From Neorhizobium sp. NCHU2750 (lineage in GTDB: Bacteria; Pseudomonadota; Alphaproteobacteria; Rhizobiales; Rhizobiaceae), in assembly GCF_003597675.1 (NCBI RefSeq), contig NZ_CP030828.1, positions 1-64,000 of the forward strand: a DNA stretch of 64,000 nt. The letters run 5' to 3'. The notes under the pieces were generated by a model, which was not told the DNA's origin, ran no database searches, and worked only from the letters and a program-made list of their open reading frames with translations. The translations under genes were made by a program, and so were the position numbers. Shown here piece after piece: positions 17,204-25,546 of the stretch (its first letter is position 1; the number at the start of each line of letters is the position of its first letter).

Positions 17204-18667
17204 ATGACCCTGAGTTTTGATCCCGATAGCCTGATATTGCCTGTCGGGCATTTCATTGGAGGTCAGCTCCTGCCTGCTCAGGGCGTGCTGCCGATGCACA
17301 GGCCCTCCGACGAAAAGGCTTATGCCGATTGCCCGGTCGCAAATGTCGATCTCGTCGACCAGGCCGTACAGACCGCGAAAGCCGCCTTGAAGACCAGCAA
17401 TTGGGGAGGTGTGCGGCCACGCGAAAGGCTGAATGTCCTTCATCGTTGGGCCGATCTCATCGAACAGGAAGCTGTAACCCTTGCCAGACTGGAAGCTATT
17501 TCGTCGACACGTCCCGTCGGCCAGCTCGTCTCCGGTGATATTGCGGTTTCGGCCGAGCAGATCCGCTTCTTTGCCGAGTTCGCCGACAAGGAAGGCAGTG
17601 ATCTGGTACCGACCGACGATGCCAGTCTCGGGATGATTATGACGGAACCCTATGGCGTCGTGGGTGCCATCACGCCATGGAACTTCCCGATCAACATGGC
17701 GGCATGGAAGCTCGGCCCGGCGCTTGCTGCTGGTAATGCGGTCGTTCTCAAACCGTCCGAGATGACGCCGTTCTCAACGCTTTACCTTGCGGAACTGGCG
17801 GTCCGCGCAGGAATGCCCGCAGGTCTCATCAATATCGTGCTCGGCGACGGAATGACGACCGGCAACGCCATGACAGGGCATCCGGATATTGCCAAGGTGA
17901 GCTTCACCGGTTCCACCCGTGCGGGTTCGGCGATCATGGAGAATATAGCGCGTACCGGCATCAAGCCGATGACGCTCGAACTCGGCGGAAAGAGCCCGCA
18001 GGTCGTCTTCGCCGACGCGGATATCGGCAAGGCCGCGGCGGCGGTGACCGCAAGCATCATCAGCAATGCCGGACAGGCATGCGTGGCGGGATCACGACTT
18101 ATCGTAGAGAAGAGCGCTGCGGCCGAATTGATCGATGCCATTCTGGTGAAGATGGCAGCGGTCACACCCGGTCCGACATGGGATGCAGAAAGCCGGTATT
18201 CGCCGATCATCTCCGACAGGCAGCGCTGGCGCATTGATGATATCGTCAAGGCATCTGTTGCTGCGGGTGCGCAATGCCTGACGGGCGGTCATTTTATGGA
18301 CTCAGAAGGCTACTTCTACGCGCCGACTCTGTTGACGGCTGTCAACCAGAATTCGCCTGCCGTCATCGAGGAAATTTTCGGACCGGTGCTGACGTTGCAG
18401 ACCTTCGAGGATGAAGAGGAAGCCATGATGCTGGCAGATCATCCGAGTTATGGCCTTGCTGCCGGGCTTTTCACCGGCGATCTTTCCCGCGCGATCCGAC
18501 TCACGCGCCGACTGCAGGCCGGTACGATCTGGGTCAACCGTTATGGCCGCTCTCGCGACCACATATTGCCGACTGGCGGTTACAAGCAGTCAGGTATCGG
18601 CAAGGATCTTGGCCGGGAAGCATTCCAGGCCAACCGCAAGAGCAAAAGCGTTTTGATAAGCCTTTGA
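17204..18667 (+). CDS. NAD-dependent aldehyde dehydrogenase (PuuC-like)
   Basis: Oxidises an aldehyde, probably the product of the neighbouring amine oxidase, to the acid. The 487-residue protein carries all ALDH landmarks: [31 protein letters not shown], the general base in [12 protein letters not shown], the catalytic cysteine in [12 protein letters not shown] and [11 protein letters not shown] 17204 follows GGAGG at 7 bases; the open frame back to 17105 overlaps the cupin gene out of frame and is not credible. It is 37 bp after the cupin and 11 bp before the next gene. Confidence 0.9.
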   Translation: MTLSFDPDSLILPVGHFIGGQLLPAQGVLPMHRPSDEKAYADCPVANVDLVDQAVQTAKAALKTSNWGGVRPRERLNVLHRWADLIEQEAVTLARLEAISSTRPVGQLVSGDIAVSAEQIRFFAEFADKEGSDLVPTDDASLGMIMTEPYGVVGAITPWNFPINMAAWKLGPALAAGNAVVLKPSEMTPFSTLYLAELAVRAGMPAGLINIVLGDGMTTGNAMTGHPDIAKVSFTGSTRAGSAIMENIARTGIKPMTLELGGKSPQVVFADADIGKAAAAVTASIISNAGQACVAGSRLIVEKSAAAELIDAILVKMAAVTPGPTWDAESRYSPIISDRQRWRIDDIVKASVAAGAQCLTGGHFMDSEGYFYAPTLLTAVNQNSPAVIEEIFGPVLTLQTFEDEEEAMMLADHPSYGLAAGLFTGDLSRAIRLTRRLQAGTIWVNRYGRSRDHILPTGGYKQSGIGKDLGREAFQANRKSKSVLISL

Positions 18668-18678
18668 GGACGACGAAG

Positions 18679-19719
18679 ATGAAGACACATACGATAGCTC
18701 TGATCCCGGGAGACGGTATCGGCCGCGACATGACCGCAGCGGCGTGGTCCGTATTGGAAAAGGCGGCCAGCGCGCATGGTTTTGCCCTCAAGGGGACGGA
18801 ATTCCCATGGTCCTGCGCCTTTTACAAGGAGACCGGCGCGATGATGCCGGCGGGCGGCATAGAGACGCTGCGCGGTTTCGATGCGATCCTGCTCGGCGCT
18901 GTCGGCTGGCCGGCGGAGGTGCCGGATTCAGTGTCGCTCCATGGTTTGCTTCTGCCGATCCGCAAGAGCTTCGTGCAATATGCCAATATTCGTCCTCATC
19001 GACTGTTGGCGGGCGTCGAGGGTCCGCTGAAGGCAAGGGAATTCGATATTCTCTGCATCCGCGAGAATACCGAAGGGGAATATTCAGGAGCCGGTGGCCG
19101 CATTCATCAGGGCAGTTCGGACGAGGTTGCCGTCGAGACTTCGATCTTCACCCGTAAGGGCGTCGAGCGCATCCTGCGCTTCGCCTTTGAGCAGGCCCGC
19201 AGCCGTCGCGGCAAGCTTGCTTCCGTGACCAAATCGAATGCGCAGAAATACTCGATGGTGTTCTGGGACGACGTGACGAAGGAGCTCGCGGCTGAATATC
19301 CGGATGTTCAGGTTACCAGCTATCACATCGATGCGATGGCGGCGCGCATGGTGATGGCACCGGAAAGCCTCGACGTCGTCGTCGCGTCCAATCTTTTCGG
19401 CGATATCCTGACCGATCTTGGTGCCGCGATCCAGGGCGGGCTTGGCTTTGCCGCCTCAGCCAACATCAATCCCGAACGCAATGCGCCGTCGATGTTCGAG
19501 CCGGTCCATGGCTCTGCGCCTGACATTGCACATCTCGGCATTGCCAACCCGATCGCAACCGTCTGGTCTGGCGCAATGATGCTCGACCACCTGGGCGAGA
19601 AGGATGCGGCAGCCGCCGTGATGAAGGCCATCGAAACCACCACGGCCAGCGGGATCGGCACGGTGCCCGGCAAGGATCGCACGGACGCGATCACCACGGC
19701 GCTGCTCGCGGCCATCTGA
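18679..19719 (+). CDS. Isocitrate/isopropylmalate-type dehydrogenase, tartrate/D-malate dehydrogenase-like
   Basis: Beta-decarboxylating dehydrogenase of 346 residues acting on a 2-hydroxy acid. It begins KTHTIALIPGDGIGRDM and contains LLPIRKSFVQYANIRPHR, RENTEGEYSGAGGR and the metal-site SNLFGDILTDLGAA. The NAD-binding EPVHGSAPDIAHLGIANPIA is also present. The LLPIRKSFVQYANIRP/RENTEGEYSGAGG pattern fits tartrate dehydrogenase (TtuC/DmlA) better than LeuB. The start at ATG 18679 follows GAGG; an in-frame TTG 18664 would overlap the ALDH stop. The substrate is uncertain. Confidence 0.83.
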   Translation: MKTHTIALIPGDGIGRDMTAAAWSVLEKAASAHGFALKGTEFPWSCAFYKETGAMMPAGGIETLRGFDAILLGAVGWPAEVPDSVSLHGLLLPIRKSFVQYANIRPHRLLAGVEGPLKAREFDILCIRENTEGEYSGAGGRIHQGSSDEVAVETSIFTRKGVERILRFAFEQARSRRGKLASVTKSNAQKYSMVFWDDVTKELAAEYPDVQVTSYHIDAMAARMVMAPESLDVVVASNLFGDILTDLGAAIQGGLGFAASANINPERNAPSMFEPVHGSAPDIAHLGIANPIATVWSGAMMLDHLGEKDAAAAVMKAIETTTASGIGTVPGKDRTDAITTALLAAI

Positions 19720-19741
19720 CATCTCATCAAGGATCCAATCG

Positions 19742-21199
19742 ATGCGGAATTTGAACCTTCCATCCCTGTTTCGCCAGGAAGGCCTGATTGGCGGCAACTG
19801 GATTGCCGCGCGATCCGGCAAGACCGTCGACGTTACCGATCCGGCCACCCAGGCCGTCATCGGGACCGTGCCGGATATGGGCGGCGACGAGACGCGCGCT
19901 GCGATCGAAGCCGCTGACAAGGCCTACGGCGCATGGAAGCGCAAGACCCATGTCGAACGGGCCGCCCTGCTTGAAAAGTGGTACGGCCTGATGATCGAGC
20001 ATATCGAAGATCTGGCATTGATCCTGACGACCGAGCAGGGCAAGCCGCTCGACGAGGCGCGGGGCGAAATCCGCTACGGAGCCTCCTTCGTCAAGTGGTT
20101 TGCCGAGGAGGCGCGCCGCATCGACGGCCATACGATCCCCTCACCCACTGCCGATCGCCGTATCCTTGTTCTGAAGGAACCCATCGGCGTCTGCGGTATC
20201 ATCACGCCGTGGAATTTTCCCAATGCGATGATCACCCGCAAGATTGCACCGGCATTGGCAGCGGGTTGCACGGTTGTCGTGAAGCCATCCGAATTCACGC
20301 CCTATTCGGCGCTGGCGCTTGGCGTACTGGCCGAGATGGCGGGCATTCCTGCAGGCATCGTCAATATCGTCACCGGCATGCCGAAGGAGATCGGCAGCGA
20401 GATCATGGCCAATACGACGGTGCGCAAGATCTCCTTTACCGGTTCCACCCCCGTCGGCTCTTTGCTGATGCGCGGCGCGGCCGACAGTCTGAAGCGGCTT
20501 TCGCTCGAACTTGGTGGCAATGCGCCGTTCATCGTCTTCGATGATGCTGATCTCGATCTCGCCATCGAAGGTGCCATCATCTCCAAGTTCCGCAATGGCG
20601 GCCAGACCTGCGTCTGCGCCAACCGGATATTGGTACAGGCCGGCGTCTACGATCGCTTTGCCGAGAAGCTTACCGCCAAGGTCAATGCCATGAAGGTCGG
20701 CCCTGGCACCGAAGCGGGCGTTTCAATCGGCCCGATGATCAACAATGCCGCGATCGCCAAGATCAACCGCCACGTCGATGACGCGCTTGCCAAGGGCGCG
20801 ACGATCATCACCAAAAAGGCGGATCTCCCAGCCGGCGAACAATATACCGCTCCGATCGTGCTGAGTGGCGCGACGACGGAGATGCAACTCGCCAGCGAAG
20901 AGACATTCGGCCCTGTTGCTCCCCTCTTTCGTTTCGAGACCGAGGAAGAAGCAATCGCAATTGCCAATGGCACGCCTTATGGTCTGGCTGCCTATTTCTA
21001 TACCGAAAGCCTGAAGCGTGCGTGGCGTGTCGGCGAGGCGCTGGAATTCGGCATGGTGGGCCTTAATACCGGCCTGATTTCCACGGAAGTGGCACCTTTC
21101 GGCGGCGTCAAGCAGTCGGGTCTCGGCCGCGAAGGATCAAAGCTCGGTATCGAGGAATATCTTGAAGTGAAGACCTTCCACATGGGTGGTCTTTCCTGA
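19742..21199 (+). CDS. gabD: NAD(P)-dependent succinate-semialdehyde dehydrogenase (GabD-like)
   Basis: Converts succinate semialdehyde, or a related semialdehyde, to the dicarboxylate feeding the TCA cycle. The 485 residues include LTTEQGKPLDEARGEIRYGA (the GabD-type motif), TPWNFPNAMITRKIAPALAA, FTGSTPVGSLLMR, the base in LELGGNAPFIVF and the catalytic cysteine in NGGQTCVCANRI. SSADH enzymes carry this C-x-CAN pattern. It is last in the plus-strand run, 22 bp after the preceding gene, and ends at a strong hairpin shared with a convergent oxidase. Confidence 0.88.
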   Translation: MRNLNLPSLFRQEGLIGGNWIAARSGKTVDVTDPATQAVIGTVPDMGGDETRAAIEAADKAYGAWKRKTHVERAALLEKWYGLMIEHIEDLALILTTEQGKPLDEARGEIRYGASFVKWFAEEARRIDGHTIPSPTADRRILVLKEPIGVCGIITPWNFPNAMITRKIAPALAAGCTVVVKPSEFTPYSALALGVLAEMAGIPAGIVNIVTGMPKEIGSEIMANTTVRKISFTGSTPVGSLLMRGAADSLKRLSLELGGNAPFIVFDDADLDLAIEGAIISKFRNGGQTCVCANRILVQAGVYDRFAEKLTAKVNAMKVGPGTEAGVSIGPMINNAAIAKINRHVDDALAKGATIITKKADLPAGEQYTAPIVLSGATTEMQLASEETFGPVAPLFRFETEEEAIAIANGTPYGLAAYFYTESLKRAWRVGEALEFGMVGLNTGLISTEVAPFGGVKQSGLGREGSKLGIEEYLEVKTFHMGGLS

Positions 21200-21228
21200 T
21201 GAGACCGGATTGATCTGCAGTAGAAATG

Positions 21229-21258
21229 AAATTGGGGTCGCTTTTGCGGCCCCAATTT
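21229..21258. terminator. Bidirectional terminator between gabD-like gene and FAD oxidase
   Basis: A 13 bp stem (21229-21241 with 21246-21258, one GT pair) closes a TTTT loop. Its outer AAATT/AATTT pairs give T-rich ends in both directions. It lies between convergent genes. Confidence 0.7.
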
Positions 21259-21302
21259 GTATCGCCCCTGGCGCGGCAGACGCAGTGCCTGCAGGTCCGC
21301 AG

Positions 21303-22577
21303 TTATTGAATCTTGTCGAGCATCGTATAGTAAAGCCCGACAAATGGCAGGAACCAGGGCTTGCCGAAATGGCCGGGCACGGCTGGCCAGGCCAGATCCT
21401 TGACCGGATTTCTATCCGGCCGACCTAGGATTGCATCCGCCATCGTCATGCCGAGATGGGTGGAGAGCTGCGCCCCATGGCCGGAATAGCCCATGGCGTA
21501 CCAGAGACCGTCATGATACCCGGCGCGCGGGTAGCGATCCTTGGTGATGTCGACGAGACCGCCCCAGCAATAGTCGATTTCGACCTTGGCAAGCTGCGGG
21601 AAGATCCGTGCAAGGCTGGCCCGCAGGATGTCGCCGCTTTTGGCATCCGAACGCTGATCGGATGTCGCCGAAAATCGCGCCCTGCCCCCGAAGATCAGCC
21701 GGTTGTCCGGCGACAGTCGCCAGTAATTGCCGATATTCATGGTGTTCACGCAGGTGCGATTGCCGGGCATCGTCGCGGCCACCTCCGCCTCAGTCAAAGG
21801 CCGCGTGGCGATGATGAAGCTGCCGACGGCCATGATGCGACGGCGGAAGTAGCCGAAGTTCGGGGTCGTATAGGCACCGCTCGCGACCAGCACGTTATCC
21901 GCGGTGACGACGCCTTTGGCGGTCTTGAGCCGATGCTGGGCTCTCTCCTGTGAATGCTCCGTGACGGACGCTTTTTCGACGATGATCGCACCACGACGGG
22001 CCGCCGCCGCGGCAAGGCCGGCGGCGTAGCGGCCCATATGCATCATCGCGCTTTTCTTCGACAACATGGCGCCGTGGAAGACTGCGCCGATTTCAGACCC
22101 GAGATCGGATGGGGACAGCAGTGCCGTGTCCGGATCGACTTCCGCATGTAGTGCTTCGAAATTCTTCGCCAGTCCCTCGAAATGCTGCGGCTTCGAGGCA
22201 AGCTTGAGCTTGCCGGCGCGGCGGAAGTTGCAATCGATGCCCTCCTCGGCAATCAGTGCCTCGAGCGTATCGATGGAACTGTCGAGTGCCTTGTAGAGGG
22301 CGATTGCCCGTTCCTTGCCGATCTGCTGCTTGGCTGCAAGATAACTATGCGCCAGGCCGTTGTTCAAATGGCCACCATTGCGGCCGGAGGCCCCGAAGCC
22401 GACGGTTTCCGCGTCCAGGACGATGACTTTGGCGCCGGCCATGGCCAGCTGCCTTGCAGCGCCAAGGCCGGTAAAGCCGCCACCGATGACGGCAACGTCA
22501 TAGTGGCCCTCGATCGGACCTTGGACCGCATCTTTGAACGGTGATGCGGTGTCATGCCAGTAAGAGACGTATTTCAT
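21303..22577 (-). CDS. FAD-dependent oxidoreductase, gamma-glutamylputrescine oxidase-like (DAO family), copy 2
   Basis: 424-residue DAO flavoprotein related to the one at 5542-6837. FAD motif VIGGGFTGLGAARQLAMAG is near residues 31-49, VIVLDAETVGFGASGRNGGH near 52, and the C-terminal YSGHGAQLSTHLGMTMADAI is present. It starts MKYVSYWHDTA, the short N-terminus typical of PuuB/OrdL proteins. The HAD hydrolase gene lies only 15 bp upstream on the same strand, so the pair is probably one transcript. The amine substrate is unknown. Confidence 0.84.
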   Translation of the reverse strand: MKYVSYWHDTASPFKDAVQGPIEGHYDVAVIGGGFTGLGAARQLAMAGAKVIVLDAETVGFGASGRNGGHLNNGLAHSYLAAKQQIGKERAIALYKALDSSIDTLEALIAEEGIDCNFRRAGKLKLASKPQHFEGLAKNFEALHAEVDPDTALLSPSDLGSEIGAVFHGAMLSKKSAMMHMGRYAAGLAAAAARRGAIIVEKASVTEHSQERAQHRLKTAKGVVTADNVLVASGAYTTPNFGYFRRRIMAVGSFIIATRPLTEAEVAATMPGNRTCVNTMNIGNYWRLSPDNRLIFGGRARFSATSDQRSDAKSGDILRASLARIFPQLAKVEIDYCWGGLVDITKDRYPRAGYHDGLWYAMGYSGHGAQLSTHLGMTMADAILGRPDRNPVKDLAWPAVPGHFGKPWFLPFVGLYYTMLDKIQ

Positions 22578-22592
22578 CGGCTTCGGCCTTTC

Positions 22593-23261
22593 CTATAGCC
22601 CGACGACACCCGGCAAGCCGGAAATGTCTGCGATTTCGGTATAGCCATAATAAGGGTTGGCCGGTTCATGGCCGCGATTGACCCAAACCTTGTTCTTGAT
22701 GCCGAGGTCGTGGGCGGACATCAGATCGTAGCGGAACGAGGAGGAGCAGTGCAGGATATCTTCCGGCCCGCAGCCAAGCATGTCGAACATGTATTCGAAC
22801 GCCTGGAAGCGTGGCTTGTAGGCATTGGCCTGTTCGGCCGTATAGACGGCATGGAACGGGGCGCCGAGCTTTGCGACATTGGATGGAATCTGGTCGTTCA
22901 TGGCATTGGAGAGAATGACCAGCGGGATCTCCTTGGCGACCTTCGCAAGGCCTGCCGGCACATCGGCATGCGGACCCCAGGTCGGCACGCGCTCGTAGAC
23001 CATTCTGGCATCTTCGTCCTTGAACGACACACCGTTGGCCTTGCAGGCGCGTTCGAGCGAATTATGCACGACATCGGCATAGGGTTTCCAGTCGCCCATG
23101 ATCTCGTCGATGCGATAGGCGGCAAAGTTCTTGATGAACTGCAGCATGCGCGGCTCGTCCAGACGATCGCCATAGAGGTCGCGCGCGGCTTCCGCCATCT
23201 GGAAGTTGATCAGTGTTCCGTGGCAATCGAAGGTGATGTATTTCGGGCGGAAGGTGGACAT
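22593..23261 (-). CDS. HAD-superfamily hydrolase, haloacid dehalogenase type II-like, copy 1
   Basis: 222-residue HAD hydrolase. Motif I is ITFDCHGTLINFQ (nucleophile near residue 11), motif II IPLVILSNAMND, and motif III is around YKPRFQAFEYMF; EDILHCSSSFRYDLMSAHDLG gives the acidic end. The start MSTFRPKYITF at 23261 has AAGGA upstream. The frame remains open for about 350 further codons upstream, but that part overlaps the opposite-strand acetyltransferase and looks like shadow coding. It heads the pair with the FAD oxidase. The same family recurs at 24755. Phosphatase, dehalogenase or other C-X hydrolase activity cannot be told apart here. Confidence 0.8.
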   Translation of the reverse strand: MSTFRPKYITFDCHGTLINFQMAEAARDLYGDRLDEPRMLQFIKNFAAYRIDEIMGDWKPYADVVHNSLERACKANGVSFKDEDARMVYERVPTWGPHADVPAGLAKVAKEIPLVILSNAMNDQIPSNVAKLGAPFHAVYTAEQANAYKPRFQAFEYMFDMLGCGPEDILHCSSSFRYDLMSAHDLGIKNKVWVNRGHEPANPYYGYTEIADISGLPGVVGL

Positions 23262-23585
23262 GCGCTTCATCCTTGAATAGGGGCTCGGCGAGCCTTTCGG
23301 GTGATGCATGATAATAGAACCGCTATCTGCGCCTCTGCCGACTGATTTACCGGTCTTCGAAGCACAAAGTTTCGTATCAGGCAGCCGGTTTGGCATTTGC
23401 TTGCAAGAGCCGCGATGGAATGCCCGCCAGAAGCCGCCGTGTTCGCCTCGATCATGCTCATTGGCGGCATAAGATGCGGCAAGCACATATCGCTTTGGCG
23501 AAAGATACCACTCCTGCCGTTGCCTTCGGATAATCGTCCGGCTTTTTCCCCCTGACACTTGAAGAGAACACAGGGAGCATCGTCC
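23262..23585. other. Divergent intergenic region HAD hydrolase / GNAT, with one GCAT-N3-ATGC site
   Basis: 324 bp without a credible gene. It holds GCATAAGATGC at 23467-23477, the same GCAT-N3-ATGC core as the palindromes beside the lrp-type gene. A minus-strand TATTAT at 23311-23316 could be the -10 of the HAD gene, but no -35 is convincing. Nothing else was recognised. Confidence 0.45.
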
Positions 23586-24425
23586 ATGCAGGTTGGCGAG
23601 ATCGAGATTACGACTTTCTGCCCGGAGCATCTGGCTGCGGCCGTCCGTCTCTCCCAGGAGGCTGGCTGGCCTCACCGGCTTGAAGACTGGCAGGTCGCGC
23701 TGGAGTTGAGCAAGGGCATGGTTGCCATCGATGAGCATGGCAATGTCGTCGGCACGGTTCTCGTCACGCTTTATGAGCGGGATTGTGCGACAATCAATAT
23801 GGTGATCGTCGATGCAGCTATGCGCGGCCGTGGTCTTGGGCGACGGTTGATGGAGGCCGCTCTGGCCTTCGGCGGCGAGCGGCCGCTCCGACTGGTTGCA
23901 ACGCGCGAGGGACTTCCGCTTTACGAAAAGCTCGGGTTCCGGGAGGCCGGAACTATTCTGCAGCATCAGGGAATTGTGGCTGCCGTGGCAAGCCCGCCGA
24001 ACACGGAGGTGGCAAAGGCAGCCGATCTGCCGGCAATCATTGGGCTGGATCGGCAGGCCTTCGGCGCGGATCGGTCGGCTCTGATGGCAAAGTTCTTCGC
24101 GATAGGAGAATTTGCCATCATCCGCCGCGCGGGCGGGATCGCCGGTTTTTCCTGCATCAGGCCCTTCGGTCGTGGCGATGTGATCGGGCCCGTTGTTGCC
24201 AGCGGCTTCAGCGACGCCGGATCGCTTACGTCTCATTTTCTGAGCCGTAGAGCCGGACGTTTCGTCCGCGTCGATACTATTGATGGCATCGGGCTCGGGC
24301 CATGGCTTGCGGATCACGCGCTTGGTCATGTCGGCGGAGGTGTTTCGATGATGCGCCCGCCCGTGGCGAGATCTGATGCTCCGGTGGCCAGGACCTTTGC
24401 CCTCGCCAGTCAGGCTTTCGGCTGA
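23586..24425 (+). CDS. GNAT N-acetyltransferase, tandem-domain type, copy 2
   Basis: 279 residues. The N-terminal GNAT domain is better preserved than in copy 1: VNMVIVDAAMRGRGLGRRLMEAAL-type acetyl-CoA loop (R-G-R-G-L-G at about 78-83) and GLPLYEKLGFREAGTI. The C-terminal domain holds IIGLDRQAFGADRSALMAKF and GFSCIRPFGRGDVIGPVVAS. Start ATG 23586 follows GGGAG; the frame extends upstream to 23559. Copy 1 is at 13572-14465 and shares the GWPHR-x-x-DWQ motif. Each copy sits beside an oxidase or deacetylase gene set, suggesting that the pathway uses acetylation. The substrate is unknown. Confidence 0.78.
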   Translation: MQVGEIEITTFCPEHLAAAVRLSQEAGWPHRLEDWQVALELSKGMVAIDEHGNVVGTVLVTLYERDCATINMVIVDAAMRGRGLGRRLMEAALAFGGERPLRLVATREGLPLYEKLGFREAGTILQHQGIVAAVASPPNTEVAKAADLPAIIGLDRQAFGADRSALMAKFFAIGEFAIIRRAGGIAGFSCIRPFGRGDVIGPVVASGFSDAGSLTSHFLSRRAGRFVRVDTIDGIGLGPWLADHALGHVGGGVSMMRPPVARSDAPVARTFALASQAFG

Positions 24426-24754
24426 TCAGGGGGCATCATGCTTGGAGATCGTAAATCAAAAGCGCTCCGGACAGCCGAATTTCCCCGGTGGCATACGGTG
24501 ATCATCCGCTACGTTTTGGCTGATTTTCGGACCGATCCCTTATACCGCCAGCCGCCGATTTTCAGAATTTTCTGCCGCACCACCCCGTCGATTCGGAGAA
24601 AACGGCGGGCCTGAACTGTCAAACTTGATCCAATAACGGCCCACAACCTCGGAAAACCCGGAAAGGGAGAGGGAAAAAATCGAGGCCTGGAACAGCATAA
24701 TATTCGGCATTCGGCCGCATCGCGTACCGTCTGCTCAGAAACCGGGATGCTAAC
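24426..24754. other. Gene-free leader upstream of the HAD/peptide-ABC operon
   Basis: 329 bp with no ORF of note. CAGCATAATAT at 24693-24703 matches 11 bases of the palindrome upstream of the lrp-type gene (31297-31317, read on the minus strand). Tandem ATTCGGC copies follow at about 24702-24715. This is a plausible Lrp site about 50 bp ahead of the first gene. No clear -35/-10 pair was seen. Confidence 0.45.
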
Positions 24755-25471
24755 GTGACGAAACCTCTGAATACATTCAAATACCTGACCTTTGATGTTG
24801 TCGGAACATTGATCGATTTCGAAGGCGGGCTGACATCCTGCCTGAAAGAGATCGGTGCCGAGGCCGGCGTTGAGGTCGACGGCGAACAGGCGCTGGCACT
24901 CTATCGTGCAGCCCGCTATTCCGACGCAACCGATCTGTTTCCCGACGATCTGGTGCGCGTCTATATGGTCATCGCGCCAGAACTCGGCCTGCCGGTGGAG
25001 AAGGCCTTCGGCGAGCGGCTGCGGGATTCGGCCAAGAGCTGGAAGGGGTTTCCCGACAGCGCGAAAGCGCTAGCCGAGTTGAAGAAGCATTACCGACTGA
25101 TCGCCATGACCAACGCGCGGCGCTGGGCGTTCGATTTCTTTTCCGCCGAGCTCGGTCATCCGTTCCACGCGGCCTTCACGGCAGACGATACCGGTACCGA
25201 AAAGCCCGATCCGGCCTTCTTCCACCAGGTATTTGACTTTGTCGGCGGCGAAGGTGCGAGCAAGGATGACATTCTTCATGTCGCCCAGAGCCAGTACCAC
25301 GATATCGGTGTTTCGCGGCAGCTTGGCATGACCAATTGCTGGATCCAGCGGCGCCATGCGCAAAAGGGATATGGCGGCACTATCGAGCCGGCCGAATTCA
25401 CCAAGCCCGACTATCATTTCACTTCGATGGCCGAACTGGCCGAAGCCGTGAGGATAGCCAACGAAAACTGA
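24755..25471 (+). CDS. HAD-superfamily hydrolase, haloacid dehalogenase type II-like, copy 2
   Basis: 238 residues. Motif I is LTFDVVGTLIDFEGG (nucleophile near residue 14), motif II YRLIAMTNARRWA, lysine in DDTGTEKPDPAFF, and the C-terminal acid in ILHVAQSQYHDIGVSRQLG. The overall plan, including a cap between motifs I and II, matches copy 1 at 22593-23261. Start is GTG 24755; no in-frame ATG occurs before the cap domain. It leads the peptide-type ABC operon, with the binding protein 75 bp downstream, so it may act on the imported compound. Confidence 0.8.
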   Translation: MTKPLNTFKYLTFDVVGTLIDFEGGLTSCLKEIGAEAGVEVDGEQALALYRAARYSDATDLFPDDLVRVYMVIAPELGLPVEKAFGERLRDSAKSWKGFPDSAKALAELKKHYRLIAMTNARRWAFDFFSAELGHPFHAAFTADDTGTEKPDPAFFHQVFDFVGGEGASKDDILHVAQSQYHDIGVSRQLGMTNCWIQRRHAQKGYGGTIEPAEFTKPDYHFTSMAELAEAVRIANEN

Positions 25472-25546
25472 CCATCCATGATCTTCATAACACCCGGCCA
25501 AGTCGGCTGAAGACCGGCTGTCCGCCAACGGCAAAAGGGGAATGAC

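Noticed and set aside
23262..24329. N-terminal extension of the HAD gene by about 350 codons
   Set aside because: The extension runs opposite the acetyltransferase gene, shows no conserved features and would displace the motif I nucleophile far from the N-terminus. The start at 23261 has a ribosome site and normal length.
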